Positions 1 to 8,225 of a stretch of DNA of 25,389 nt are shown in pieces. Each line of letters opens with the position of its first letter. The stretch's first letter is position 1. The notes below the pieces were generated by a model that was not told the origin of the DNA, searched no databases, and saw only the letters and a list, made by a program, of their open reading frames with translations. The DNA is from Zoogloeaceae bacterium (lineage in GTDB: Bacteria; Pseudomonadota; Gammaproteobacteria; Burkholderiales; Rhodocyclaceae). The position numbers and the translations under genes are program-made. The stretch spans positions 1 through 25,389 of the forward strand of contig JAIRLE010000038.1 in the NCBI GenBank assembly GCA_031259605.1. Reading direction: 5' to 3'.

Positions 1-61
1 ACGGACCATCGTAGCCATGACAGAATTGCAAGACCCGCGGTGCGTCACGGATTTCCGTCAT
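1..61 (-). CDS. Probable glycosyltransferase, N-terminal fragment (runs off left edge)
   Basis: An ATG at 61 on the minus strand opens a frame that stays open to the window edge, giving 20 residues: MTEIRDAPRVLQFCHGYDGP. The run VLQFCHGYDGP resembles the first beta strand and glycine-rich turn at the start of GT4-type glycosyltransferases, whose N-termini often read V-L-Q-hydrophobic-C-H-G-Y-D-x-P-F. The gene lies downstream of the carbamoyltransferase on the same strand, a setting that suits a polysaccharide or glycan-modification locus. Only 20 codons are visible, so the family call rests on one short motif. No strong Shine-Dalgarno sequence was seen upstream. Confidence 0.5.
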   Translation of the reverse strand, partial: MTEIRDAPRVLQFCHGYDGP

Positions 62-145
62 GACACCCAGTCTCGCTTGTCTTTTATCATGATCGGAATA
101 TGGCAAAGGGATGGAAAAAAAGAGGCTTTCCCAAGCGTATGAAGT

Positions 146-241
146 TTATGCATTTTTGCGCGGAATTATGCTTATTCTCTCAAAACAATCCAGCAATTCC
201 AGCAAGGGACGATTGAGTTCGTGGAATTTTGGAACCGACAT
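146..241 (-). pseudogene. Short ORF resembling the start of an Mrr N-terminal domain (31 aa, probable remnant)
   Basis: The ATG lies one base beyond the carbamoyltransferase stop (TAAATG) on the minus strand and the frame closes after 31 codons. It begins M-S-V-P-K-F-H-E-L-N-R-P-L-L-E-L-L, which resembles the conserved opening of the Mrr_N domain (a wHTH-like domain in Mrr-type restriction proteins, typically P-x-Y-x-E-L-x-x-P-L-L-x-x-L). The frame ends abruptly and no continuation was seen in the other two frames, so I read it as a degraded gene start. It could also be a chance ORF or a tiny peptide translationally coupled to the upstream gene. Confidence 0.3.
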
Positions 242-1987
242 TTATGTTGCCTTCCTCACCAACACATCCTGCATGACGAGATATTGCAGGTCGCAACCGT
301 AAAACATCTCCAGCGCGTCCGTCGGCGAGCAGATCATCGGTTCGCCGCGCCGGTTGAGCGAGGTATTCAGCACCACGCCGTTCCCTGTAAGTTTTTCCAG
401 CTCCCGCATCAAATCGTAATAACGCGGATTGAATTCGCGGCGCAGCACCTGGGCGCGGGAGGTGCCGTCTTCATGGACGACTTCCGGCACGCGGGTTTTC
501 CATGCTTCGCTGACCTCGAAAGTAAACGTCATGAACGGCGCGGGATGGTCGTTGGCGAACATTTGCGGGCCAACGGTGTCGAGCATCGAAGGACAGAAAG
601 GCCGCCAGCGTTCGCGGAATTTGATTTGCGCGTTGATGCGGTCGGCCACGCCGGGCACGCTCGGGCAGCCCAAGATGGAGCGGTTGCCCAGGGCACGCGG
701 GCCGAATTCCATACGCCCCTGGAACCAGGCGACCGGGTTGCCCGCCGCGAGGATATTGGCGACCCGCTCCGGCACGTCGCCGATGCCGTGCCAATCCAGC
801 GCGATGCCGCGCCGCGCCTCAAAGCGGGCAATGGCGGCGATGACGTCTTCGTTGGTGTATTCGGGACCGAGATAGACGTGTTCCATTTTTTCCACCGGCG
901 CGCCGCGCTGTTGCGAAACGAACGCCGCCGCGCCGATCGCCGTGCCCGCGTCGGACGCGGCGGGTTGAACGAATAGTTCTTTCACGTCGGGACGGGCGAT
1001 GATCTTCTGGTTGAGCTTTACATTCAGGGCGCAGCCGCCCGCAAAGGCGATCTTTCCCGTCTCGCGGAGGATGTCGCCAAGATAATGATCGATCATTTCC
1101 AGCGAGAGTTTTTCAAATAGCGCCTGGATACTGGCGGCGTAGTGAATGTAAGGTTCGTCGGCCACGTCGCCCTCGCGTCTGGGGCCGAGCCATTCCACGA
1201 GTCTGGGCGAGAAGTAATAGCCCTTGCCTTTCTCCTTGTAGCGTTTGAGGCCAATCACGTTGGCGTAATCGGTATTGACGGTGAGTTCGCCGTTCTCGAA
1301 TTTCGCCAGGCGGGAGAAATCGTAACGCGCCGGGTCGCCATACGGGGCCATGCCCATGACTTTGAATTCGCCGTCGAGCATGTCGAACCCCAGATATTCG
1401 GTGAGCGCGCCGTAAAGACCGCCCAGGGATTCCGGATCGTAGAACTCCTTGATCTTGTGGATATTTCCGTTTTCGCCCCAGCCGAAAAAAGTGGTTGCGT
1501 ATTCGCCCTTGCCGTCAATGCCAAGGATGGCGGTTTTTTCGGTGAAGCCGGAGCACAGGTAGGCGCTGGCGGCATGCGCGAGGTGGTGTTCCACTGGCTG
1601 GATCAACGTTTTCCGAAGGTCGAAGCCGAGTTGCGTCAGGCACCATTCGATGCGCTTCTTATAGCGGCGAAAACGCCGGTTGCCATTCAGGATGGCATCC
1701 AGCGCCCGGTCGGGCGCAGAGGCGTAGCGGCGGGCGTAATGCCAGCGCGCGGGGCCGAAAAGACTTATCGGCGCGCAGGGTATGGCGACGACATCGACAT
1801 CGGCGGGCCGGATGTTCGCCTGGGCGAGACAGAATTTTGCCGCTTCGTAAGGCATGCGGTTCTTGGCGTGCTTGTCGCGCACGAAACGTTCTTCTTCGGC
1901 GGCGGCAACGAGCTTGCCGTCGATGTAGAGGGCGGCGGACGGGTCATGGCTGACCGCGCCGGAAAGGCCGAGGACGTTGAGGGACAT
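242..1987 (-). CDS. Carbamoyltransferase, NodU/CmcH (TobZ-like) family
   Basis: This 581-residue protein has the full length of the NodU/CmcH O-carbamoyltransferases, which move a carbamoyl group from carbamoyl phosphate through carbamoyl-AMP to a sugar or antibiotic hydroxyl. The Kae1-like N-terminal domain opens with NVLGLSGAVSHDPSAAL and an AAAEEERFVR block. The metal-binding VEHHLAHAASAY motif is near residues 131-143, a GGCALNVKLNQ block near 314, and the C-terminal YrdC-like carbamoyl-AMP domain holds FQGRMEFGPRALGNRSILG near 422-440. It is followed on the same strand by a probable glycosyltransferase start, so the acceptor is probably a surface glycan, though this cannot be read from sequence. 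It diverges from the MCP gene across about 170 bp. The assignment is secure at family level; the substrate is unknown. Confidence 0.93.
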   Translation of the reverse strand: MSLNVLGLSGAVSHDPSAALYIDGKLVAAAEEERFVRDKHAKNRMPYEAAKFCLAQANIRPADVDVVAIPCAPISLFGPARWHYARRYASAPDRALDAILNGNRRFRRYKKRIEWCLTQLGFDLRKTLIQPVEHHLAHAASAYLCSGFTEKTAILGIDGKGEYATTFFGWGENGNIHKIKEFYDPESLGGLYGALTEYLGFDMLDGEFKVMGMAPYGDPARYDFSRLAKFENGELTVNTDYANVIGLKRYKEKGKGYYFSPRLVEWLGPRREGDVADEPYIHYAASIQALFEKLSLEMIDHYLGDILRETGKIAFAGGCALNVKLNQKIIARPDVKELFVQPAASDAGTAIGAAAFVSQQRGAPVEKMEHVYLGPEYTNEDVIAAIARFEARRGIALDWHGIGDVPERVANILAAGNPVAWFQGRMEFGPRALGNRSILGCPSVPGVADRINAQIKFRERWRPFCPSMLDTVGPQMFANDHPAPFMTFTFEVSEAWKTRVPEVVHEDGTSRAQVLRREFNPRYYDLMRELEKLTGNGVVLNTSLNRRGEPMICSPTDALEMFYGCDLQYLVMQDVLVRKAT

Positions 1988-2095
1988 GAAAAGGAAGCCT
2001 GATGAATGCCGCGCAAAAAGAAGGCGGTTATTTTATCAGGCTTGTGCGGTTCTGGCAGGCGACGCACGATTGCCCTGCTGCCTTGACGTACCCGA

Positions 2096-2123
2096 TTGAA
2101 ACTGTTCTCCGATCTGCTATTCT
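2096..2123 (+). promoter_or_regulatory. Candidate sigma-70 promoter for the MCP gene
   Basis: TTGAAA (2096-2101) and TATTCT (2118-2123) are separated by 16 bp. They match the -35 consensus at 5 of 6 positions and the -10 at 4 of 6. The MCP start codon follows about 35 nt later with a GGGGTG-rich stretch in front. Many chemotaxis receptors use sigma-28 instead; I did not see a convincing sigma-28 element. Confidence 0.35.
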
Positions 2124-2157
2124 GCATACCTTGTCTTTTCCGCATGTGGGGTGCGTC

Positions 2158-3780
2158 ATGCGAACAAACCTGCCTGTAAACCAAGTCGAGACATTATTGC
2201 CGGAAGGTGAATTCATTTATTCACGCACGGACATCAAGGGCGTCATCGTGGAATTGAACGACGCATTTGCCCGCATCAGCGCCTTTACGCGCGAGGAAAT
2301 GCTGGGGCAGCCGCACAATCTGGTGCGGCATCCCGACGTGCCGCCGGAAGCCTTCGATGACATGTGGCGCGATCTCAAACAGGGATTGCCATGGCGCGGG
2401 CTGGTCAAGAACCGGCGCAAGGACGGCGGCTATTACTGGGTCATCGCCAATGTCGCGCCCGTACGCGAGGACGGGCGGATCATCGGCTACCAATCGGTGC
2501 GCGGACGTCCCGGCAAGGCGGAGATACAGGCGGCGGACGCCGCCTATCGGCGCATTCGCGCGGGCGACGCTTCCATTCGCATCGAACATGGCCGCGTGGT
2601 GTCGACGCATCGTTCCTTTGTTGATTATCTGCAAAACCTGGAGTTGCAAAACAATGTGGCGGGTTTCCTGTTGCTGCTCCTGGGTCTATTCCTGGTCTTT
2701 CCCGGCCTGTTGCCCGCGCTGCCAGGGCGGATTCTGGGCGGGTTGGGGTTGCTCTATGGGCTTTACTTCCTGTTGGGCTTTGCGCCGCGTCTGCGGCGCG
2801 ATCTGGGGCGCATCTCGCAATATCTGTTTACCCTGCTGAAAAGCGGCGATCTGCGTCCTCGGCTGGACGGCACGCGCCCCGACACATTAGGCGGGATCAT
2901 ATGCCGTCTCGATCATCTCACCGCCTGGGTTCAATCCACCTTGCAAGGCATGAACGAAACTTCGCGCGATGTGCGCCAATCCGCGCACGCCGTCGCGCAG
3001 AGCGTCGTCGCGCTGAAGGATTCGGCGCAAGTGCAAAGCGACGCCACGGCATCCGTGGCGGCAGGCATCGAGGAAATCACGGTTTCCATCGGCGAGGTCG
3101 CCGTCAGCGCCGCCACCACCCGCGACGCGGCGCATATGGCGTCGCAGGCTTCCGTCAGCGGCGGCGAACTGGCGCGGCAGGCGAGCGAAACCATTCTGGC
3201 GCTGGCCGATTCGGTACGCAGCGCGGCAAGTCAGGTTGAACGCATGGGCGAGCATTCCAGGGAGATTTCCCGCATCACCGGCGTAATCCGGGAAATCGCC
3301 GATCAAACCAACCTGCTTGCCCTGAACGCCGCCATTGAAGCGGCGCGCGCCGGCGAACAGGGGCGCGGCTTCGCGGTGGTGGCCGACGAAGTGAGAAAAC
3401 TCGCGGAACGCAGCGCCCAAGCCACGCAGGAAATCAGTGCCATGGTGAGTTCCGTGCAGAATGAGACCAGCAAGGCCGTGGAAGGAATGCGCGCGGGCGC
3501 GGGTCAGGTGGAAGATGGCGTCAATCTGGTGCAGAACGCGCACAATGCCCTCCTGGAAATCAACGCGCAGATGTCCCGGACGCTGGCGATGGTGAGCGAT
3601 ATTTCCCACTCTTCCAGCGAGCAGCAGGAAGCAATGACCTCCATGGCCAACAACGTCGAACAGGTAGCTTCCATGACCGACCAGAACCTCACGCTGGCCG
3701 GGGAAACCACCCGCACCGCCGAAATCCTCCGCGCCGCCACCGATCGCATGCAAAAGGCCGTGGAACAATACACGGTCTAG
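2158..3780 (+). CDS. PAS-containing methyl-accepting chemotaxis protein (Aer-like energy taxis receptor)
   Basis: The open frame extends upstream to 2002, but the ATG at 2158 (540 aa) is chosen because the residues after it match the usual start of PAS-MCPs and the upstream part lies in promoter-like DNA. Residues about 15-115 form a PAS domain (GVIVELNDAFARISAFTREE, then HNLVRHPDVPPEAF and RRKDGGYYWV), the pattern of Aer and related FAD- or heme-binding redox sensors. A hydrophobic block at about 164-212 forms one or two membrane spans with no periplasmic ligand domain, so the signal is sensed in the cytoplasm. The signalling domain covers the C-terminal half, with the conserved hairpin tip IADQTNLLALNAAIEAARAG near 379-400 for CheA/CheW binding. 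There is no NWETF-type CheR tail. The gene converges on aroA-cmk with 13 bp between stops. Confidence 0.92.
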   Translation: MRTNLPVNQVETLLPEGEFIYSRTDIKGVIVELNDAFARISAFTREEMLGQPHNLVRHPDVPPEAFDDMWRDLKQGLPWRGLVKNRRKDGGYYWVIANVAPVREDGRIIGYQSVRGRPGKAEIQAADAAYRRIRAGDASIRIEHGRVVSTHRSFVDYLQNLELQNNVAGFLLLLLGLFLVFPGLLPALPGRILGGLGLLYGLYFLLGFAPRLRRDLGRISQYLFTLLKSGDLRPRLDGTRPDTLGGIICRLDHLTAWVQSTLQGMNETSRDVRQSAHAVAQSVVALKDSAQVQSDATASVAAGIEEITVSIGEVAVSAATTRDAAHMASQASVSGGELARQASETILALADSVRSAASQVERMGEHSREISRITGVIREIADQTNLLALNAAIEAARAGEQGRGFAVVADEVRKLAERSAQATQEISAMVSSVQNETSKAVEGMRAGAGQVEDGVNLVQNAHNALLEINAQMSRTLAMVSDISHSSSEQQEAMTSMANNVEQVASMTDQNLTLAGETTRTAEILRAATDRMQKAVEQYTV

Positions 3781-3793
3781 CGGATGCGCCGAA

Positions 3794-5776
3794 TCAGCGG
3801 TTTGCGCGCATGTCGCGCTGGCGGACATCCTTCCACCACGCCAGCACCTGCGCGACCGCCGATTCGATGTCCAGCGCGTCCGTATCCAGCAGACGCGCGT
3901 CCGCTTCCTGGCGCAACGGGGCGACGGGGCGGTCGCGGTCGCGCGCGTCACGCGCTTCCAGATCGGACAAAATCGCTGCCCGATCGGCGCTTTGGCCTTT
4001 TTCCAGCAGTTGCTGGCAGCGTCGCTCGGCGCGCACCCGGACGCTGGCGGTAAGAAAAACCTTGAGCGCCGCTGCGGGGAACACTACGGAAGCCATGTCG
4101 CGCCCGTCGCCGACCAGGCCGGGCGCGCGGTGAAAGGCGCGCTGGCGGAACAACAACGCGGCGCGCACAGCGGGAAAGGCGGCAACCCGGGATGCGGCGG
4201 AAGAAATGGCCTCGCCGCGCAGGGCGTCGCTGACATCCTTGCCGTTCAGCAGTACGCGCCCCGCCTGGAAGACGACATCCAGCGCGGCGGCAAGCGCAGT
4301 CAGGGCGGCTTCGTCCCGCCAATCCACGCCCGCATCTTGCGCCGCCAGCGCGGTGAGGCGGTAGAGCGCGCCGGAATCCAGATAATGAAAGCCCAGCGTC
4401 GCCGCGACGCGAGAGGAGACCGTACCCTTGCCGGAAGCCGTCGGGCCATCGATGGCAATCACCGGCGCGGGCTGGGCAACGCGGGCAAAATGTCGAAAAT
4501 ATTCGGGGAAAGTCTTGGCGACACATTCCGGATCGTCGATGCGCAGCGGTACGGCAAACGCTGCCAGCGAAAAGCACATGGCCATGCGGTGATCGTCGTA
4601 GGTGTCGATCATCGCCGCTCGCAGGGGATGTTCCGCGTCGGGCGGCGTGACGCACAGATAATCCGTGCCCGCTTCCACCCGCGCGCCCAACTTGCCGAGT
4701 TCCTTCGTCATGGCGGCGATGCGATCGGTCTCCTTGACCCGCCAACTGGCGATGTTCAGAAGCCGCGTCTTGTCCTTGGCGAACAGGGCGACAATCGCCA
4801 GTGTCATGGCGGCGTCGGGGATGGAATTGCAATCCAGCGTGATGCCGCGCAATCCTTGTCCATCGGATGGCGCGCTGGCGCGGATCCAGTGTTCGCCCAT
4901 TTCAATGGCCGCGCCCATTTCCGCCAGCGCCTCGACAAAACGCACATCGCCCTGGATCGACTGGCGGCCAACGCCTTCCACCCGCACGGCATTGCCGCCG
5001 ATTGCGCCCAGGGCAAGAAAATAGGAAGCGGAAGAAGCGTCGCCTTCCACATGAAACGTGCCCGGCGCAACATAACGCGCCGCCGTCGGCAGGGTAAAGG
5101 ACTGCTCGCCATGACGTTCGACCGGAACGCCAAAACGCGCCATGAGCGCCAAGGTAATTTCCACATAGGGCCTGGAAATCAAGGCGCCCATCACTTCCAC
5201 GGTCGTTTCCATGCCAGTGAGCGGCAAGGCCAGCAACAGGCCGGTCAAGAACTGGCTGGAAACATCGCCGCGCACCCGCACCACATTGCCATCCGGTTTC
5301 TTTTCCCCGGTTCCCTGTCCCCTGATCCGCAATGGCGGATAGCCTTCGTTCCCCAGATAATCGATTTCCGCGCCCAATTGCCGCAGCGCGTCCACCAGAT
5401 CGCCAATGGGACGTTCATGCATGCGCGGCACGCCGGTGAGCGTGTAGTCGCCGCCAGAGCACGCCAGAACCGCAGTCAGTGAACGAAAGGCGGTACCGGC
5501 GTTCCCCAGGAACAATTCCGCGCGCCGGACGGGAAAGTGTCCGGCGCAGCCATGGACACGCCAGTTGCCCGCATCCGCCGCGTCGATTTCCACGCCCAGC
5601 GTCCGCAAGGCTTCGCGCATGCGCGCCGTGTCGTCGGATTCCAGCAGGTTTTCTATTTTGGTCACGCCGTCAGAGAGCGCCGCCAGGAGCAGCGCCCGGT
5701 TGGAAATGCTCTTGGAACCCGGCAGACGCACGTTGCCGCTGGCGGAAATCATTTGTGGAAGATCAAGGAAAGTCAT
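3794..5776 (-). CDS. aroA-cmk: Bifunctional 3-phosphoshikimate 1-carboxyvinyltransferase / cytidylate kinase
   Basis: The ORF reaches 5920, but the extra 48 N-terminal residues are encoded by a dispersed repeat; MTFLDLPQMIS at 5776 is the proper AroA start, giving 660 aa. Residues 1 to about 435 are EPSP synthase (shikimate pathway), with LPGSKSISNR at 18-27 (Lys22 catalytic region) and LGNAGTAFRSL at 90-100. From about 438 on comes cytidylate kinase (CMP/dCMP phosphorylation): P-loop GPTASGKGT near 444-452, LDSGALYRLTAL, then GRDMASVVFP and RDARDRDRPVAPL. Fused AroA-Cmk proteins are known in proteobacteria. The odd point is Ser99, where E. coli has Pro101 of the MRPL motif; substitution there is known to lower glyphosate sensitivity. 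No rpsA follows, unlike the common cmk-rpsA order. Confidence 0.95.
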   Translation of the reverse strand: MTFLDLPQMISASGNVRLPGSKSISNRALLLAALSDGVTKIENLLESDDTARMREALRTLGVEIDAADAGNWRVHGCAGHFPVRRAELFLGNAGTAFRSLTAVLACSGGDYTLTGVPRMHERPIGDLVDALRQLGAEIDYLGNEGYPPLRIRGQGTGEKKPDGNVVRVRGDVSSQFLTGLLLALPLTGMETTVEVMGALISRPYVEITLALMARFGVPVERHGEQSFTLPTAARYVAPGTFHVEGDASSASYFLALGAIGGNAVRVEGVGRQSIQGDVRFVEALAEMGAAIEMGEHWIRASAPSDGQGLRGITLDCNSIPDAAMTLAIVALFAKDKTRLLNIASWRVKETDRIAAMTKELGKLGARVEAGTDYLCVTPPDAEHPLRAAMIDTYDDHRMAMCFSLAAFAVPLRIDDPECVAKTFPEYFRHFARVAQPAPVIAIDGPTASGKGTVSSRVAATLGFHYLDSGALYRLTALAAQDAGVDWRDEAALTALAAALDVVFQAGRVLLNGKDVSDALRGEAISSAASRVAAFPAVRAALLFRQRAFHRAPGLVGDGRDMASVVFPAAALKVFLTASVRVRAERRCQQLLEKGQSADRAAILSDLEARDARDRDRPVAPLRQEADARLLDTDALDIESAVAQVLAWWKDVRQRDMRANR

Positions 5777-5801
5777 CGTGTTCCGGTTCCGGTTTTTGAT
5801 T

Positions 5802-5960
5802 GTAAAACCAACTCTGGTTTGAAACCCCGCCCGTAAGAAAGGTGCGAAGGTCGAGACCCCATTCTTACGACCGGGGTTTCGACCGTAGCCATTCTCGAGG
5901 GGAAAGAACCCCCTTCCCAATGACGTTGGACCGGCAGCCCCGAAGGGATGCCGCTAATTT
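5802..5960. repeat. Dispersed repeat, copy A
   Basis: The segment beginning GTAAAACCAACTCTGG matches copy C (23872-24029) nearly base for base over its first 60 bp and again over the CCATTCTCGAGGGG...AACCCCCTTCCCAATG block. It contains an internal inverted repeat (GTCGAGACCCC / GGGGTTTCGAC) and ends with a decayed form of the CGGCAGCCC...GGG stem-loop followed by GCTAATTT. When translated it gives a spurious N-terminal extension of aroA-cmk. Confidence 0.8.
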
Positions 5961-6013
5961 CTTGCTCGTATTTTCAGTTCGCGCCATCGCCTGCCGTCTT
6001 CTCTCCCTCATAG

Positions 6014-6036
6014 CGGGAGAGCGAACCTCTCTCCCG
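6014..6036. repeat. REP-like hairpin
   Basis: A perfect 8-bp stem, CGGGAGAG (6014-6021) and CTCTCCCG (6029-6036), encloses a 7-nt loop. It resembles the CTCTCCC/GGGAGAG palindromes dispersed between genes in many beta- and gammaproteobacteria. Confidence 0.5.
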
Positions 6037-6062
6037 GCCTTCTGCCCCTCAGGGTGCACAAG

Positions 6063-6091
6063 CTTTCTCCCGCAAAGCGGACGAGGGAAAG
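6063..6091. repeat. REP-like unit, also present at 19672-19702
   Basis: CTTTCTCCCGC followed by AAGCGGACGAGGGAAAG recurs almost unchanged at 19672-19702. It is an imperfect palindrome of the same type as the neighbouring hairpin. Confidence 0.55.
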
Positions 6092-6153
6092 GCAACGGAG
6101 GACGGCGCGCCCCGGTTTTTCCTTTTGCCTGCCACTTTCAATCGCGCCGTTTT

Positions 6154-6636
6154 TCAATGTCCCAGTTTGCGCATCCGTTCCGAAGGCGTAATGATGTCGG
6201 TCAGGCGGATGCCGAATTTGTCATTGACCACGACCACTTCGCCCTGCGCGATCAGGGTGCCGTTGACCAGCACGTCCATGGGTTCGCCCGCCATGGCGTC
6301 CAGTTCCACGACCGAGCCGTGCGCCAGTTGCAGCAGGTTCTTGATGGCGATGCGGGTGCGCCCCAGTTCCACCGTGATCTGGACGGGAATATCCAGAATC
6401 ATGTCCAGCTCATTCATCACGCTATCGGCAGCCGCGCCGGAGGCGTTGCCGAAGTTGGGAAAGATATTGGCACCCTGGCTGGGCGCGGCGGCGGCGGGCG
6501 CGGCGGCGGATTGATCGGCGACCGTCTGTTCCGCCATGGCGGCAGCCCAGTCGTCTTCGGAAATCGCGCCCTTGTTGGCGTCATCCGCGGCATCCATGCC
6601 CATGCTGCTCAGGGCGTCGGAAAGTTCGTCAGCCAT
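6154..6636 (-). CDS. fliN: Flagellar motor switch protein FliN
   Basis: The 160-residue product starts at MADELSDAL (6636), preceded by GGAGAA at good spacing, rather than at the longer frame start 6681. Residues about 30-80 are an Ala/Ser/Asp-rich linker typical of beta- and gammaproteobacterial FliN. Residues about 85-160 form the SpoA domain (ILDIPVQITVELGRTRI, then LAHGSVVELD and LVNGTLIAQGEVVVV, ending MRKLGH). FliN sits in the C-ring with FliM and FliG, helps switch rotation, and takes part in flagellar export. Its start overlaps the end of fliM by 8 bp, so the two are translationally coupled. It is the last flagellar gene of the block; the usual fliOPQR do not follow. Confidence 0.95.
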   Translation of the reverse strand: MADELSDALSSMGMDAADDANKGAISEDDWAAAMAEQTVADQSAAAPAAAAPSQGANIFPNFGNASGAAADSVMNELDMILDIPVQITVELGRTRIAIKNLLQLAHGSVVELDAMAGEPMDVLVNGTLIAQGEVVVVNDKFGIRLTDIITPSERMRKLGH

Positions 6637-7636
6637 TTCTAGATTCTCCGGATACGGCGTCCGCGGATTCCGCAGGCGCAAAACGCTCTACTTTCAGCGC
6701 GTACTGGCCGTTTTGCTGACCGTAGCGACATTCCATGACGGCAATGTTATCGACCGTCACGCTCAAGGTTTCCGGGATGGTGAGCGGAATCACATCGCCG
6801 ACCTTCAGTTTGAGAATCTCTCCAAGGGTAATCCTGCCGCTGCCCAGTTGCGCCACCAGTTCGACTTCCGCATCCTTCAACTGCCGCCGCAACATGCTGA
6901 TCCAGCGTCTGTCCGAGGAAACCTGATCGCTTTGCATGGTGCTGTAGAGCAGGTCGCGGATCGGCTCGATCATCGAGTAGGGAAAGCAGATGTGCATGTC
7001 CGCCGTCGCGCCGCCGAATTCCAGGGTGAAGGAAGTGGAAATGACGATTTCCGATGGCGTGGCGATATTGGCAAACTGGGAATTCATCTCCGAGCGGATA
7101 TATTTGAAATCAATATCGAACACCGGCTTCCAGGAGCGTCCGTAATCGGCAAACACCACATCCAGCAAGCCCTGGATGATGCGCTGCTCGGTGGCGGTGA
7201 ATTCCCGCCCCTCGACGCGCGAATGAAAACGGCCATCGCCGCCGACCATGTTGTCGACCACCAGAAACACCAGATTGGGATCGAACACGAACAGCGCTGT
7301 GCCGCGTAAAGGTCTGGCGGCAACGAGATTCAGATTGGTGGGAATGACCAGATTGCGGATGAATTCGCTGTATTTCTGCACCCGGATGGGACCCACCGAA
7401 ATTTCGGTATTGCGGTGCATGTAGTTGAACATGCCGATACGGAAATAGCGGGCAAAGCGTTCGTTGATCAGTTCCAGGGTCGGCATCCGGCCGCGCACGA
7501 TGCGTTCCTGCGTCCCCAGATTGTAGGCGCGCACGCCGCCCGCGTCGGCCTGCGTTTCTTCCGGCGCGTCCTCCTCTCCGGTGACGCCTTTCAAAAGCGC
7601 GTCAACCTCTTCCTGGGAGAGAAAATCACCGGCCAT
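6629..7636 (-). CDS. fliM: Flagellar motor switch protein FliM
   Basis: The 335-residue product has normal FliM length. The N-terminus carries the CheY-P-binding segment FLSQEEVDALLKG (residues 5-17). The middle domain follows (TLELINERFARYFR, then ISVGPIRVQKYSEF and LFVFDPNLVFLVVDNMVGG), and the C-terminal SpoA domain ends near DVIPLTIPETLSVTVDN. It forms the C-ring and couples chemotaxis signalling to motor reversal. A strong ribosome-binding site (AAAGGAGC) lies about 7 nt before the ATG. It is 21 bp downstream of fliL and overlaps fliN by 8 bp, as in a standard fliKLMN operon. Confidence 0.97.
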   Translation of the reverse strand: MAGDFLSQEEVDALLKGVTGEEDAPEETQADAGGVRAYNLGTQERIVRGRMPTLELINERFARYFRIGMFNYMHRNTEISVGPIRVQKYSEFIRNLVIPTNLNLVAARPLRGTALFVFDPNLVFLVVDNMVGGDGRFHSRVEGREFTATEQRIIQGLLDVVFADYGRSWKPVFDIDFKYIRSEMNSQFANIATPSEIVISTSFTLEFGGATADMHICFPYSMIEPIRDLLYSTMQSDQVSSDRRWISMLRRQLKDAEVELVAQLGSGRITLGEILKLKVGDVIPLTIPETLSVTVDNIAVMECRYGQQNGQYALKVERFAPAESADAVSGESRNG

Positions 7637-7657
7637 GAGAAATGCTCCTTTATCCGC

Positions 7658-8191
7658 CTACTGGATGATGAAGGAAGTAAACAGCACGTCCACTACCGGG
7701 CCGTTCGGTTTCTTGCCCTTGGCGGCCGGATTGACGACGCGGTTGATGCCGTCCTTGATCTCCTTGGCCAACGCCTCCTTGCCTTCGCGGGTCATCAGCT
7801 CGGCAGCCGTTTTCCCCGACACGATCAGGACGACGTTGTTGCGGATGCGCGGCATCCGGGCCTTGATTGCCGCATCCGCCTCGGGGCTTTCGGCTTCCAG
7901 GGAAATCATCAATTGCACGTAGCGGTCGCCGTCATCCGGCGTGTGCGCCAGATTGACCGTAAAGGAATCCAGCGCGACGGAAATCGGCGGCGCGCTGCTG
8001 CTGGCGACTTCCTGCACGTCTTCTTCATCCTCGTCTTCACCGCCGTCGCCCTTGTTGAGACTGAGCAGCGCCCACAGCACGAGCGCGGCGACCAACATCA
8101 GCGCCGCAGCCAGCGCCACGACGATGAGCAACAGCTTTTTGCCTTTTTTGGGCGCATCCGGCGCGGGCGCGGCTTCGTCTTTGGCAGTCAT
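7658..8191 (-). CDS. fliL: Flagellar basal body-associated protein FliL
   Basis: This 177-residue protein has a short cytoplasmic lysine-bearing N-terminus, one membrane span at about residues 20-43 (LLLIVVALAAALMLVAALVL), an acidic linker (GDGGEDEDEEDVQEV), and a periplasmic FliL domain beginning ALDSFTVNLAHTPDDGDRYV. FliL rings surround the stator units and affect torque. AAAGGAT precedes the ATG. It lies 34 bp after fliK and 21 bp before fliM, so it is an operon member. The DEDEEDE linker is more acidic than usual but not out of family. Confidence 0.95.
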   Translation of the reverse strand: MTAKDEAAPAPDAPKKGKKLLLIVVALAAALMLVAALVLWALLSLNKGDGGEDEDEEDVQEVASSSAPPISVALDSFTVNLAHTPDDGDRYVQLMISLEAESPEADAAIKARMPRIRNNVVLIVSGKTAAELMTREGKEALAKEIKDGINRVVNPAAKGKKPNGPVVDVLFTSFIIQ

Positions 8192-8225
8192 GAGTCAGCA
8201 TCCTTTCATCGATTCAACGTCCGCC

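Larger units (their letters stand above)
5777..6153. other. Intergenic region between fliN and aroA-cmk, filled by repeats
   Basis: This 377-bp gap holds no supported gene. It contains a dispersed repeat copy (5802-5960) and two REP-like hairpin units (6014-6036 and 6063-6091), listed separately. The promoter of aroA-cmk should lie within it, but no clear -35/-10 pair was picked out. Confidence 0.7.

Noticed and set aside
51..68. Short palindromes ACGGA/TCCGT and GTCATGAC near the left edge
   Set aside because: Too short to distinguish from chance, and they overlap the start of the probable glycosyltransferase gene.
3992..5482. Long plus-strand open frame of 496 codons opposite aroA-cmk
   Set aside because: It is the antisense of a clearly conserved enzyme; its Arg/Gly/His-rich translation is typical of antisense frames in GC-rich DNA.
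5777..5920. N-terminal extension of aroA-cmk from an upstream ATG at 5920
   Set aside because: The added residues are encoded by dispersed repeat copy A, and the AroA family start coincides with the ATG at 5776.
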